This document shows positions 51,239-63,280 of a stretch of DNA of 64,000 nucleotides, piece after piece (within the stretch, counting starts at the first letter, position 1; each line of letters begins with the position of its first letter). Below the pieces are notes generated by a model. The model did not search any database, had not been told where the DNA came from, and saw only the letters and a program-made list of their open reading frames with translations. The translations under genes were made by a program, and so were the position numbers. The DNA is from Trichothermofontia sichuanensis B231. Its GTDB lineage: Bacteria > Cyanobacteriota > Cyanobacteriia > B231. The stretch spans positions 1,366,501 to 1,430,500 of the forward strand of contig NZ_CP110848.1 of NCBI RefSeq assembly GCF_026240635.1, written 5' to 3'.

Positions 51239-53017
51239 CTATTGCTTGCGGTTGAAATAGGCTTCCAAGACTTGGCGCACCATTGGAGCGGCTACTTTCC
51301 CACCTCCACCGCCCGAGTTTTCGGCAAAGGCAACGACCACAATTTCTGGTTTATCCACCGGTGCATAGCCCCCATACCACGCATGAGAAGGTCGCGGGGG
51401 ATCTTCAGCCGTTCCTGTTTTCCCTGCATTAGAGGGGATGCTGGCCGAATTCATCGCTGTTCCTGTCCCACTGCTGACTACTTGGGCCAAACCTTCCCGC
51501 AGAATTGCAACGGTACTGGGCTTGAGGTTCAATGACTCGCGCCAACTTCGAGCCGCCTCATTATCTTTGAGTAAATGCGGTTGGACGCGATACCCCCCAT
51601 TGGCCGGCACCGCAAACATGACTGCTACCTGGAGCGGCGTGGCTAGCAGAAAACCCTGCCCGATCGACATATTAATCGTGTCACCGACAAACCAGCCTTC
51701 ACCAATATTTTCCCGCTTCCAGGCATCATCCGGCACTAACCCCGGCGACTCCTGACCCGCCAACTCGATCCCCGTCTTTTGACCAAAGCCATAGCGACGG
51801 GTCCACGGAATCAGATGTTCGCTACCAATGCGCATGGCAACCTGGTAAAAAAAGGTGTCACTACTCCAGGCCATTGCCCCCGTAAACCCCAGGGGACCAA
51901 AACCCGCTCGGTTCCAATCCCAGAACTGAATCCCCCCCACCTGCACATAGGGATAGGTCGGTAACACATCGTAGGGGCTATACTTACCTGACTCCAATGC
52001 CGCTGTTGTCGTGACGATTTTAAACGTGCTGGCTGGGGGAAACGCCTGTAGGGCGCGGTTGACGAAGGGATGGTCAGCGCTCTGGAGTTGCTCCCACGTG
52101 GCCGGAGAAATGCGTGTCGAGAAAATATTGGGGTCAAAGGCAGGACGGCTCACCATTGCCAAAACTCCCCCATTGTTCGGATCGATCGCCACGATCGCCC
52201 CTTGTGTATTCCCCAGCGCTGCCTCTGCTGCCTTCTGTAGCTCCAGGTCTAGCGTCAGTTGCACTGTTTGACCGGCTTTAGTAGGCTTTTCGCCCAGGAT
52301 ACGGACGATCTGGCCCGTCCCATCCACCTCCACCTGCTGGCCACCCCACTCCCCCCGGAGTTGCTGCTCAAACGCCGCCTCCACGCCCATCTGCCCAATC
52401 ACATCCCCCAGGCGATACCCCAGGTGCCGACGGGCTTCCAGTTCTTCGGCGTTGAGTTCGCCAGTGTAACCCAAGACATGGGCACCTAAACTCCCGTTGG
52501 GGTAGTAGCGCACCGTCTCTGCATCTACCTCTACCCCAGGCAGTTCGGACCGCAACTCCTCGATCGCCGTCACTTGCGCCGGTGTAATGCCCCTCGCAAT
52601 CCGCACTAGATAGGGCGAACTGTATCCCGCCTGCTCCATGCGATTTTGAATATCAGCCGCTGGGATATTGAGAATCTTAGACAAGCGAGCCACCGTATTG
52701 GGCCATTCCGCTTGTTTTTGGGCGATCGGCCAGACGAAGACCGAGTGGGAGACCCGGTTCCCCGCCAGGAGTTTACCAGTGCGATCGAGGATTTGCCCGC
52801 GTTCGGGTTGTTTGGGAATTAGGCGAATGCGATTTTCATCTGCCAGTTGCTGATTCCGCTTACCCTGCACCAGTTGCAAATAGACCAGCCGACTGCCAAT
52901 TGCCCCCACCAACAGCAATGATACTAGCACCATCAACCACAGAGCGCGAAAGGTTTGACCTACCGTGCGCGTTGTTGGAGCAGAGGCCGTAGAAGGCGAC
53001 GGGAGAATCAAAACCAT
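51239..53017 (-). CDS. mrdA: Class B penicillin-binding protein 2
   Basis: An elongation-type transpeptidase of the cell wall, about 592 residues, with one N-terminal membrane anchor (LWLMVLVSLLLVGAIGSRLV). The dimerisation domain follows (RIRLIPKQPERGQILDRTGK, VEVDAETVRYYPNGSLGAHVLGYTG in parts). The transpeptidase has SxxK in PPASTFKIVTT, SxN replaced by SSD (MAWSSDTFFYQVA), and KTGTAE. It fits PBP2/MrdA, partner of RodA. ATG 53017 (MVLILPSPS) is likely the start; the frame opens at 53071. It does not neighbour the mreCD genes seen at 62.5 kb. Confidence 0.93.
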   Translation of the reverse strand: MVLILPSPSTASAPTTRTVGQTFRALWLMVLVSLLLVGAIGSRLVYLQLVQGKRNQQLADENRIRLIPKQPERGQILDRTGKLLAGNRVSHSVFVWPIAQKQAEWPNTVARLSKILNIPAADIQNRMEQAGYSSPYLVRIARGITPAQVTAIEELRSELPGVEVDAETVRYYPNGSLGAHVLGYTGELNAEELEARRHLGYRLGDVIGQMGVEAAFEQQLRGEWGGQQVEVDGTGQIVRILGEKPTKAGQTVQLTLDLELQKAAEAALGNTQGAIVAIDPNNGGVLAMVSRPAFDPNIFSTRISPATWEQLQSADHPFVNRALQAFPPASTFKIVTTTAALESGKYSPYDVLPTYPYVQVGGIQFWDWNRAGFGPLGFTGAMAWSSDTFFYQVAMRIGSEHLIPWTRRYGFGQKTGIELAGQESPGLVPDDAWKRENIGEGWFVGDTINMSIGQGFLLATPLQVAVMFAVPANGGYRVQPHLLKDNEAARSWRESLNLKPSTVAILREGLAQVVSSGTGTAMNSASIPSNAGKTGTAEDPPRPSHAWYGGYAPVDKPEIVVVAFAENSGGGGGKVAAPMVRQVLEAYFNRKQ

Positions 53018-53292
53018 AGGAATCACTGGCAAGAGGTAAACAAACTTGTTCCCCAGTTTACAAAAAGTCATAACCAGAAGGCTAGCTAAGGCAACTCCAG
53101 GCTGCGATCGAGTTGCCGAAATTTGGGTAGGAATGAGATGACTCCCAGAGAATTCCCCAGATACAATGAGTTCCAGCCAGGGTTAGGGACGGGAGAACGC
53201 ATGGGTAACCCGGGTTGGCTACTGGCCTCTGAACCCGATACTTTGTTGCTTATGCCCTATCATGTCACCAACAAGACTAGGGGTTGCTCATC

Positions 53293-54420
53293 ATGTCTCA
53301 ATCTGCTGCCAAACATCAGCGCCAACGAACCGAGACGAGCGCACCTGCAGTGGAACTGCGGGATGTATTCAAGCTGTTCGAGGGAGAGCCAGCGGTTCGC
53401 AACCTGAACCTGACCGTTCAGCCGGGCGAGTTTTTCAGTATTTTGGGGCCTTCTGGGTGTGGTAAAACCACGACCTTGCGGTTGATTGCTGGATTTGAAG
53501 AGCCATCAGCGGGTGAAGTGCGGATTCAGGGAAGTTCCATGTTGCACGTGCCCCCCTACCGCCGTCCCGTCAACACCGTTTTCCAAAGTTACGCCCTGTT
53601 TAACCACATGACGGTTTGGGAGAACGTCGCCTTTGGGTTGCAAATTAAGGGTATTAAGCGATCGCAACTCCAGCAACGGGTTCAGGAAAGTCTGAAACTG
53701 GTCAAGATGGAAGCATTTAGTCAGCGTTACCCTGCCCAACTGTCTGGGGGCCAACAACAGCGCGTCGCCCTAGCGCGTGCCCTGGTGAACGAGCCAACGG
53801 TGGTCTTACTCGATGAACCCCTCGGAGCACTGGATCTGAAGCTGCGTAAAGAAATGCAGGTGGAACTGGCAAATTTACATCAACAGTTGGGCGTTACCTT
53901 CGTTATGGTCACCCACGATCAGGAGGAGGCCCTGTCCCTATCCGATCGCATTGCCGTTATGAATGGGGGCCAGATAGAACAAATTGGAACCCCCCATGAA
54001 ATTTACCAGCAGCCCGCTACGCCCTTTGTGGCCGATTTTATTGGTGACACCAATCTCTTGCAAGGGCGAGTAGACTTTGTGGACAAACGCAGACTACGAG
54101 TAGTTACCGAGAGCGGCCTCAAAGTCCTGGTCCAGCGTTCTGAGACCAGCCAGAGTATCCGACCCAATCGCGTAGTCCTAAGTATCCGTCCAGAAAATAT
54201 TCACCTGAGCCTGACACCACCAGAGGGACAAGCCAACTGCTTCCAGGGCCAGTTAAGTCATACCATGTACCTGGGGACCCACATTCACTACGTAGTGGAA
54301 CTGATCTCCGGCGATCGGCTCACGGTTCTGCAACCCAATACTCTAGACACAGTACCACAGCGGGGTACGGCCCTCTATGTCTACTGGTCAGAACAGGATG
54401 GCTTAGCCCTACCGGCCTGA
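53293..54420 (+). CDS. potA: Spermidine/putrescine ABC transporter ATP-binding protein
   Basis: The ATPase of a polyamine importer, 375 residues from ATG 53293. The nucleotide-binding domain covers residues 15-245: Walker [11 protein letters not shown]-loop [12 protein letters not shown], signature LSGGQQQR, Walker [13 protein letters not shown], switch THDQEEAL. The C-terminal TOBE domain follows ([14 protein letters not shown]). It is the first gene of the potA-potD-potB cluster. Gap to the next gene is 25 bp. An alternative ATG lies at 53284. Confidence 0.95.
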   Translation: MSQSAAKHQRQRTETSAPAVELRDVFKLFEGEPAVRNLNLTVQPGEFFSILGPSGCGKTTTLRLIAGFEEPSAGEVRIQGSSMLHVPPYRRPVNTVFQSYALFNHMTVWENVAFGLQIKGIKRSQLQQRVQESLKLVKMEAFSQRYPAQLSGGQQQRVALARALVNEPTVVLLDEPLGALDLKLRKEMQVELANLHQQLGVTFVMVTHDQEEALSLSDRIAVMNGGQIEQIGTPHEIYQQPATPFVADFIGDTNLLQGRVDFVDKRRLRVVTESGLKVLVQRSETSQSIRPNRVVLSIRPENIHLSLTPPEGQANCFQGQLSHTMYLGTHIHYVVELISGDRLTVLQPNTLDTVPQRGTALYVYWSEQDGLALPA

Positions 54421-54445
54421 TTTCTAATCATTTGAGACGTTTCCC

Positions 54446-55558
54446 ATGCCTCACCCTCTCCGTGTCCGTCCTCTCTCTCGCCGCCGGTTTCTGCGACGGG
54501 CCGCTGTCCTTTCGGGTTTAACCCTGGCCGGTTGCGGCTGGACGCTGGGCAATGTCGGCAATCCATCTCCCCAGACAACCTCAACGGATGATCTCTTAAT
54601 CTATACCTGGAGTGACTACATTGATGAGGAAGCCGTAGAAGCATTTACCGCCCAAACTGGCATTACGGTACAGGTCTCGATTTATGAGTCGAATGAAACC
54701 ATGCTGGCCCGCATGTTAGCAGGTGGGGGGAATAAGTACAGCATTATTTATCCCTCAGACTATATGGTCCAGCAGATGATAGAACTCAATCTCCTGCGTG
54801 AACTGGATCACAAGCGTCTCGACGGCTTAGACAACCTGATGGAGGAGTTCCAAAATCCCAGCTATGATCCAGGTAATCGCCACAGTGTACCCATTAGCTG
54901 GGGGACAACAGGGCTGATCTATAATGCCAAAAAACTGCCTGATCCGGTCGAAGATTGGCAGTACTTATGGGACCACCAAAACTATTTACGGCAACGCATA
55001 ACCCTACTTTCTGATGTGCGGGAAGTGATGGGCGCCGCACTCAAGTCCCTCGGTTACTCCTACAACGCCACCGATCCCCGACAGATTAATGCGGCCTTTG
55101 AAGCCTTACAAACCCTCAAACCCGCGATCGCCAGTTTCACGACCGATGCCTGGCGCGAACAAATCTTAGCAGGAGACTTACTGATATCAATGGCCTACTC
55201 TGTGGACGGCATCACGACCATGCGGGAAGATAACACCCTGCAATATATCATTCCCAAAAGTGGGGCCTCCCTCTGGACCGATGCGATCGTCATCCCCCGG
55301 ACAGCCCCCAACGTCGAAGGTGCCTATGCCTGGATCAACTATACGCTGCAACCCTCAGCCGCAGCGCGGATTAGTGAACGCTTAAATTTTGCGACTCCTA
55401 ATCGCATCGCCTATGAAAACTTGCCCGACGAACTACGGGAAAACACCGCCCTTTTTCCCCCCTCAGAAGTCTTAGCCCGCTGTGAGCGTATTGCTCCCCT
55501 TGATACTGCTACCAGTGAATTATTTGACAATTACTGGACCCGATTAACCAGTGGCTAG
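54446..55558 (+). CDS. potD: Polyamine ABC transporter substrate-binding protein
   Basis: Binds spermidine or putrescine in the periplasm. The 370-residue protein begins with a twin-arginine-like signal SRRRFLRRAAVLSGLTLAGC, whose last part is also a lipobox (LAGC), suggesting Tat export and lipid anchoring. The mature fold contains NLLIYTWSDYIDEEAVEAF-type sequence (LLIYTWSDYIDEEAVEAFTA), YDLIYPSDYMVQQMI-like SIIYPSDYMVQQMIELNLL, and VPISWGTTGLIYNAKKLPDP with the expected aromatic ligand positions. It lies between potA and potB in the same direction. Confidence 0.93.
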   Translation: MPHPLRVRPLSRRRFLRRAAVLSGLTLAGCGWTLGNVGNPSPQTTSTDDLLIYTWSDYIDEEAVEAFTAQTGITVQVSIYESNETMLARMLAGGGNKYSIIYPSDYMVQQMIELNLLRELDHKRLDGLDNLMEEFQNPSYDPGNRHSVPISWGTTGLIYNAKKLPDPVEDWQYLWDHQNYLRQRITLLSDVREVMGAALKSLGYSYNATDPRQINAAFEALQTLKPAIASFTTDAWREQILAGDLLISMAYSVDGITTMREDNTLQYIIPKSGASLWTDAIVIPRTAPNVEGAYAWINYTLQPSAAARISERLNFATPNRIAYENLPDELRENTALFPPSEVLARCERIAPLDTATSELFDNYWTRLTSG

Positions 55559-55629
55559 GAAAGTTTATCTGTCTTCAAAATCTAAAATCTAAAATCTAAA
55601 CAACTAACTAACCAGGTAAACTCCTGACT

Positions 55630-56547
55630 ATGGCTGCTTCTCCTTCTCCTAATCGGTATCAAGCATCAGCCTACCCAAAATGGTTAGGCCCCCTATTAAT
55701 GCTAGCGCCGGCGGGGATATGGCTAGGGTTATTGTTAGTATTACCCACGCTGGTAATTTTCCAATTAAGTTTAGTACCGGGGATTCGACCGGGGGACGTG
55801 GTCAACCCCGTTCTCTGGCCTCTGACCAATTATGTACGAATTTTTCAACCCGTTTATTTACAAGTCATTGCCCGATCGCTGCTTTTAGCACTAGGCACCA
55901 CGGTATTGTGCTTACTGCTGGGCTTTCCGGTTGCCTATTGGCTTGCCCAAACTGCCCCAAAACGCTGGCGAAATCTGTTGCTACTGGGGTTCATTTTACC
56001 CCTGTGGACATCATCTTTGTTACGCTCCTATGCCTGGATTACGATTTTGCGCCGGACGGGTGTCCTCAACTCTTTCCTGACAGCACTGGGATTGCCAACC
56101 GTGTATCTCCTTAATCAAAGTACAGCCGTCTTGATTGGGATGACCTATAGTTTTTTGCCCTATATGGTGTTGATCCTCTACGCTTCCTTGGAGAAGCTCG
56201 ATCGCCGTTTGCTCGAAGCCGCCTATGATTTGGGAGCCAATCGCCAGCAAACCTTCTGGCGTATTACCATTCCCCAAACCATGCCAGGAATTTTAGCCGG
56301 ATCATTGTTGGTATTTATTGCCAGTCTGGGGGATTTTATTAACCCAGAATTATTGGGCGGTGCATCCAGTATGACGATCGCTCGCCTCATCTATAACCAG
56401 TTTTTGGGACCAACCCGAAATTGGGGCTTTGGTTCAGCCCTCAGTATGGTAGTGATTATTGCTATCACATTGGCAATGGTGCTGCTGATCAAGTACGGTG
56501 ACTCATCCGCCAGTGCTCTAAAAGCAGGCAACCAAGATAAAGCCTAA
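55630..56547 (+). CDS. potB: Polyamine ABC transporter permease PotB
   Basis: A 305-residue inner-membrane permease with about six helices. The ABC-contact EAA loop is LLEAAYDLGANRQQTFWRIT. Also typical are PLWTSSLLRSYAWITILRRT and GASSMTIARLIYNQFLGPTR. PotB normally forms a heterodimer with PotC, but no potC follows: after a degenerate family A element and a family B element the next gene is asnS on the opposite strand. It starts at ATG 55630. Confidence 0.94.
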   Translation: MAASPSPNRYQASAYPKWLGPLLMLAPAGIWLGLLLVLPTLVIFQLSLVPGIRPGDVVNPVLWPLTNYVRIFQPVYLQVIARSLLLALGTTVLCLLLGFPVAYWLAQTAPKRWRNLLLLGFILPLWTSSLLRSYAWITILRRTGVLNSFLTALGLPTVYLLNQSTAVLIGMTYSFLPYMVLILYASLEKLDRRLLEAAYDLGANRQQTFWRITIPQTMPGILAGSLLVFIASLGDFINPELLGGASSMTIARLIYNQFLGPTRNWGFGSALSMVVIIAITLAMVLLIKYGDSSASALKAGNQDKA

Positions 56548-56576
56548 TCCCTAAACTGCGAACTGAATTCTAGCTC

Positions 56577-56640
56577 TCCTGGGTGGTGGGAGTGCGTAGC
56601 GCTCCCACCATAAACCTAACATTTCAAACCTTGTGTTTTT
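56577..56640. mobile_element. MITE family A, degenerate copy 6
   Basis: GCTCTCCTGGG at the left, followed by GGTGGGAGTGCGTAGCGCTCCCACC and TAAACC, is the palindromic core of family A with paired changes (GGGGGCGC to GGGAGTGC; GCGCCCCC to GCGCTCCC). The right terminal repeat is not visible. It lies between potB and the family B element. Confidence 0.6.
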
Positions 56641-56656
56641 AGTTGCTGATACGGTT

Positions 56657-56763
56657 TATAGTCATTGCCATTTAGGCTGAAACAGCGCCCTCACCCCCAG
56701 CCCCTTTCCCAGAGCGGGAAAGGGGCGTTAAAAACTGTATCGTTCTTATTGGGATTGACCATA
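56657..56763 (-). mobile_element. MITE family B, copy 4 (107 bp)
   Basis: The ends are TATAGTCATTGCCA and GATTGACCATA, in reverse orientation relative to copy 3. It contains the same blocks in the same order (CAGCCTAAAT/ATTTAGGCTG, the CCCCTTTCCC / GGGAAAGGGG palindrome, AACTGTATCGTTCTTAT). Its length equals copy 3 (107 bp). The right end has one change (GACCATA for GACTATA). Confidence 0.75.
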
Positions 56764-56791
56764 CACTCCAATATCGGCAGAGCCTGAATTC

Positions 56792-58183
56792 TTAAAATTC
56801 GATATTCTGGGGTACCCTAGGGAAGGGAATGACATCCCGAATATTGGTCATCCCGGTCATAAACTGCACCAGCCGCTCAAACCCCAAGCCAAAACCGGCA
56901 TGGGGCACGGTGCCATAACGACGCAAATCTAAATACCACCAGTAATCCGCGATCGGTAATCCCTGCGCCTTAATCCGTTGCTCCAAAACATCCAACCGCT
57001 CCTCCCGCTGAGACCCACCAATGATTTCCCCCACTTTCGGTGCTAAGACATCCATAGCCCGTACAGTTTTTCCATCGTCATTGAGGCGCATATAAAAGGC
57101 TTTAATTTCCGTCGGATAGTCGGTCACGATCAAGGGTTGTTTGAACAGTTCCTCCGCCAAGTAGCGTTCGTGTTCTGACTGTAGATCCAGCCCCCAACTC
57201 ACCGGATAGTCGAAGGTACGATCAGCCTTTTCCAACAGCGCGATCGCCTCAGTATAGGTAATGTGCTTAAACTCACTGGTAACAATATGCTCAGCCGTTT
57301 TTAGCACGGTATTATCAATCCGATCATTGAAAAACTCGAGATCTTCCTGACAGGTTTCTAAAACCCGTTGGAAAACAAATTTTAAAAATGCCTCCGCCAG
57401 AGCCATATTACCCTCCAGATCACAGAAGGCCATTTCCGGCTCGATCATCCAGAACTCCGCTAGGTGGCGGGAGGTATTGGAATTTTCGGCACGAAAGGTA
57501 GGACCAAAGGTGTAGACATTACTCAAAGCTAGGGCCATAATTTCGGCCTCCAGTTGCCCGCTAACTGTTAAATAGGCCGGTTTACCAAAAAAATCCTGGC
57601 TGTAGTCGATCGCGCCCTGCTCTGTACGCGGCAAATTTTCCAAATCCAAGCTCGTCACAGCGAACATTTCCCCAGCTCCCTCACAATCACTGGCCGTGAG
57701 AATGGGAGTATGAATCCAGAGGAAGCCTCGTTCCTGGAAGAATTGATGGATCGCCATCGCACAGGCATTACGCACCCGTAAAACCGCCCCTAGAGTATTC
57801 GTGCGAGGCCGTAGATGGGCGATCGTGCGGAGAAACTCAAAGGAGTGGCGTTTCTTTTGCAGTGGATAAGTAGCAGGGTCGGCTTCCCCAAAAACTTCCA
57901 GGGTACTCGCCTTGAGTTCAATCCGTTGCCCCTTCCCCAATGAGGGTACCAGCATCCCCGTCACCCGCAGGGAAGCCCCCGTATTAAGTTGCTTGAGGGC
58001 AGCCTCATAATTCGGCAGACTGGGTTCCAGAACCACCTGGAGGTTGGTCAGCCCAGAACCATCATTGACCTCTAAAAAGCTAAAGTCCTTCAACTCCCGC
58101 TTTGTCCGTACCCAACCCTGGATCGTAATAACCTCGTTGGGTTGACCCTGCTTGAGGAGTTCAGCAATACGGCGAATCGTCAT
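56792..58183 (-). CDS. asnS: Asparaginyl-tRNA synthetase
   Basis: Charges tRNA-Asn. The 463-residue class II enzyme has an N-terminal OB-fold ([20 protein letters not shown], residues 15-110) and a catalytic domain with [24 protein letters not shown] in the motif 2 neighbourhood (quoted as landmark in parts), [20 protein letters not shown] and, near the C-terminus, [18 protein letters not shown] (motif 3). GFGLGFERL and [15 protein letters not shown] are typical. It starts at ATG 58183. Confidence 0.96.
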   Translation of the reverse strand: MTIRRIAELLKQGQPNEVITIQGWVRTKRELKDFSFLEVNDGSGLTNLQVVLEPSLPNYEAALKQLNTGASLRVTGMLVPSLGKGQRIELKASTLEVFGEADPATYPLQKKRHSFEFLRTIAHLRPRTNTLGAVLRVRNACAMAIHQFFQERGFLWIHTPILTASDCEGAGEMFAVTSLDLENLPRTEQGAIDYSQDFFGKPAYLTVSGQLEAEIMALALSNVYTFGPTFRAENSNTSRHLAEFWMIEPEMAFCDLEGNMALAEAFLKFVFQRVLETCQEDLEFFNDRIDNTVLKTAEHIVTSEFKHITYTEAIALLEKADRTFDYPVSWGLDLQSEHERYLAEELFKQPLIVTDYPTEIKAFYMRLNDDGKTVRAMDVLAPKVGEIIGGSQREERLDVLEQRIKAQGLPIADYWWYLDLRRYGTVPHAGFGLGFERLVQFMTGMTNIRDVIPFPRVPQNIEF

Positions 58184-58588
58184 GGAACTTCGGGAATTGA
58201 TAGCAATAGCATGTGTCTTGCTTTAGGATACCGTCTCCTGCGCAGTCTGAGGGGATACCTGCATTGACCTAACGGATTCAATTCGGCATTGACCTGCCTG
58301 ATCTGAATCTAATACTGCAATCTAATACCGAATCTACCGCCTGTGTCGCCTCAGTGAGGGGTGGGCCATTGGCTCAAGCCCCTTGTTCATCAGGTGCTTC
58401 TGTCCTTCAGAGACTTGGGAAATGCTGTGATTCGGCTCTGATTCGGATTGACTGGACCAGGCACTGTGACTAAAGTCACACGGCTCTTGGGTATAGATCA
58501 CTTATGAGATCTTCATTAAAATTACAAAATAAAAGCCTAAAACAACGAATATTATGAACACTGCAACCTACTCTTCTCCGTAGAAACC
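58184..58588. other. Divergent intergenic region with a CRP-like site
   Basis: This 405-bp region lies between asnS and the DUF2949 gene. The only clear signal is the palindrome TGTGACTAAAGTCACA at 58475-58490. The last 90 bp before the DUF2949 gene are AT-rich with a possible -10 region. No small gene was found. Confidence 0.5.
58475..58490. promoter_or_regulatory. Perfect TGTGA-N6-TCACA site (CRP type)
   Basis: TGTGACTAAAGTCACA matches the consensus of CRP-family proteins exactly, and the Synechocystis cAMP receptor SyCRP1 is known to use this consensus. It lies 99 bp before the start of the DUF2949 gene, a typical activator distance. cAMP dependence in this strain is inference. Confidence 0.6.
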
Positions 58589-58774
58589 ATGAATGGCCTC
58601 TACCCAGAACTCTTACCGATCCTCCAAGAGGAGTTAGCGTTACCCGAACTGGCAATTAATGCCGCAGCTGATTATGCCTACTGCTATGGGAAGTTTCTAC
58701 CCCTGGTTCTGTGGGAACGTGGGTTGTTAACCTTACCCCAGTTAGAAGCAATTTTACTGCATATTTTTACCTAG
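58589..58774 (+). CDS. DUF2949-family small protein (61 residues)
   Basis: A 61-residue protein: MNGLYPELLPILQEELALPE followed by LAINAAADYAYCYGKFLPLV and LWERGLLTLPQLEAILLHIF. The order LQEELALPE..AI..A.....LP..LW..GL.TL.QLE is the DUF2949 pattern seen in cyanobacteria. Function is unknown. A CRP-like site lies 99 bp upstream. Confidence 0.78.
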   Translation: MNGLYPELLPILQEELALPELAINAAADYAYCYGKFLPLVLWERGLLTLPQLEAILLHIFT

Positions 58775-58972
58775 ACTATATTTTTATAAGTTTTTCTAAA
58801 TTAGAATATATCTTTTTATGAATTTCAAATAAATATTATATTACATTTTGCCAAGACACTGGCATCGGGTACTGTTGACCGGTACAAATGCAAACTCACA
58901 GTGTCCAGGGATTGCCATCCCCTCAAAGCCCCATTAATCCAATATTTCTCTAAAGATTTCTCTAAAGACAAA

Positions 58973-59083
58973 GGCTCTTCTGAGATTTTGGTGTAACAGT
59001 GCAAAAAGTTACCAATTAAAGAACTAAAATACTGGGTTTATGGTGGGGGCGCTACGCGCCCCCACCATAAACCCAGAAGAACC
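58973..59083 (+). mobile_element. MITE family A, copy 4 (111 bp) next to the apcE terminator
   Basis: The ends are GGCTCTTCTGAG and CCCAGAAGAACC, with the palindrome at the right end. The perfect 8-bp duplication is aagacaaa (58965-58972 and 59084-59091). It belongs to the same subfamily as copy 3 (same arm GATTTTGGTGTAACAGTGCA) but is 13 bp longer, so copy 3 has an internal deletion. It lies a few bases downstream of the apcE terminator hairpin. Confidence 0.92.
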
Positions 59084-59086
59084 AAG

Positions 59087-59118
59087 ACAAAAAACAGCCC
59101 CTGGAATAGGAGGCTGTT
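59087..59118 (-). terminator. Rho-independent terminator of apcE
   Basis: On the minus strand AACAGCC and GGCTGTT (7-bp stem, about 12-nt loop) are followed by TTTT and GTCTT. It lies 66 bp after the apcE stop codon (59184), with the MITE copy 4 target duplication directly beyond it. Confidence 0.75.
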
Positions 59119-59183
59119 AAAATTTGATTCACTGAGTTTAGGCAAAGGAGATCTGTCTCATCTCTGGGCTGCCATCGCCGGTG

Positions 59184-62493
<3,310 letters not shown>

Positions 62494-63159
62494 CTAGGCA
62501 TCGGGTTTGGTGGCTTCCAGGTGCCGCTCCCACAGCCGATTGAGAGGATAGTAAACGACGGGTGCCCACAGGCTACTCAGGATAGCTGAACTCAAGGCCA
62601 CTCGTTGGTGATGGGTCCAAATTTCGCTCAGGGTATAGTAGCTGTGTTCGAGTTCCTGGTTCGTGGCTGCCGGGGGGAGCGAGCGGGGAGGTAAGAGTCC
62701 TTCGCTAATCCAATCGGGCTGGGTAGGCAAAAGGTGATGTAGGCAGAATTGCAAGGCAACAACGGTTTCAGCAACCACCGCCATGCCAAAGACAATTAGG
62801 GCGACGGAAATAAAGTCTTCCTGGATGTATTTGGGCTTCTGCAAGCGAGCTGTGAGGACACCTACCACCACTAAACTCAATACATGGGTGGGGTTGGGAC
62901 TACTTAAGCCATCCTGGATCAGCCCCAGAACAAGGCCCGCGAAGGCACCCTGCCAAATTGATCGCTTCACACTCCAGGCCACTACCCAAATCAGGGGCCA
63001 GTTAGGTCCCACCCCCGCCAAGCTCATGCCGGGAAGGCGGACAAACAGGAGAAGACAGCACAAGAGGGCCGATCCCCCGGTCAGTAGCCCACTCAGGATC
63101 AACTGGGTGCGGGGATGCCAATACCAGGAAGGGAACTGCACAGGGCTGGACTTGAGCAT
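62494..63159 (-). CDS. mreD: Rod shape-determining protein MreD
   Basis: A 221-residue membrane protein with about five helices: LILSGLLTGGSALLCCLLLF, LPGMSLAGVGPNWPLIWVVA, GAFAGLVLGLIQDGLSSPNP, LSLVVVGVLTARL and VALIVFGMAVVAETVVALQF. G.QDGLS and NWPLIWVVAW are typical of MreD, which links MreB/MreC to wall synthesis. It lies 121 bp downstream of mreC on the same strand; mreB is presumably beyond the window. It starts at ATG 63159. Confidence 0.85.
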   Translation of the reverse strand: MLKSSPVQFPSWYWHPRTQLILSGLLTGGSALLCCLLLFVRLPGMSLAGVGPNWPLIWVVAWSVKRSIWQGAFAGLVLGLIQDGLSSPNPTHVLSLVVVGVLTARLQKPKYIQEDFISVALIVFGMAVVAETVVALQFCLHHLLPTQPDWISEGLLPPRSLPPAATNQELEHSYYTLSEIWTHHQRVALSSAILSSLWAPVVYYPLNRLWERHLEATKPDA

Positions 63160-63280
63160 TCAGAACCAGGAGAAAAGGCGGAAGGGAGAGGCGCAGTTGC
63201 CAGTTTAGCAGTCAAGCTTGGCGCCAGGAGCCGGGAGCAGGTGTTTGCTCCTAGCAGGTAAAGCCAGGAGGGAGACTCGT

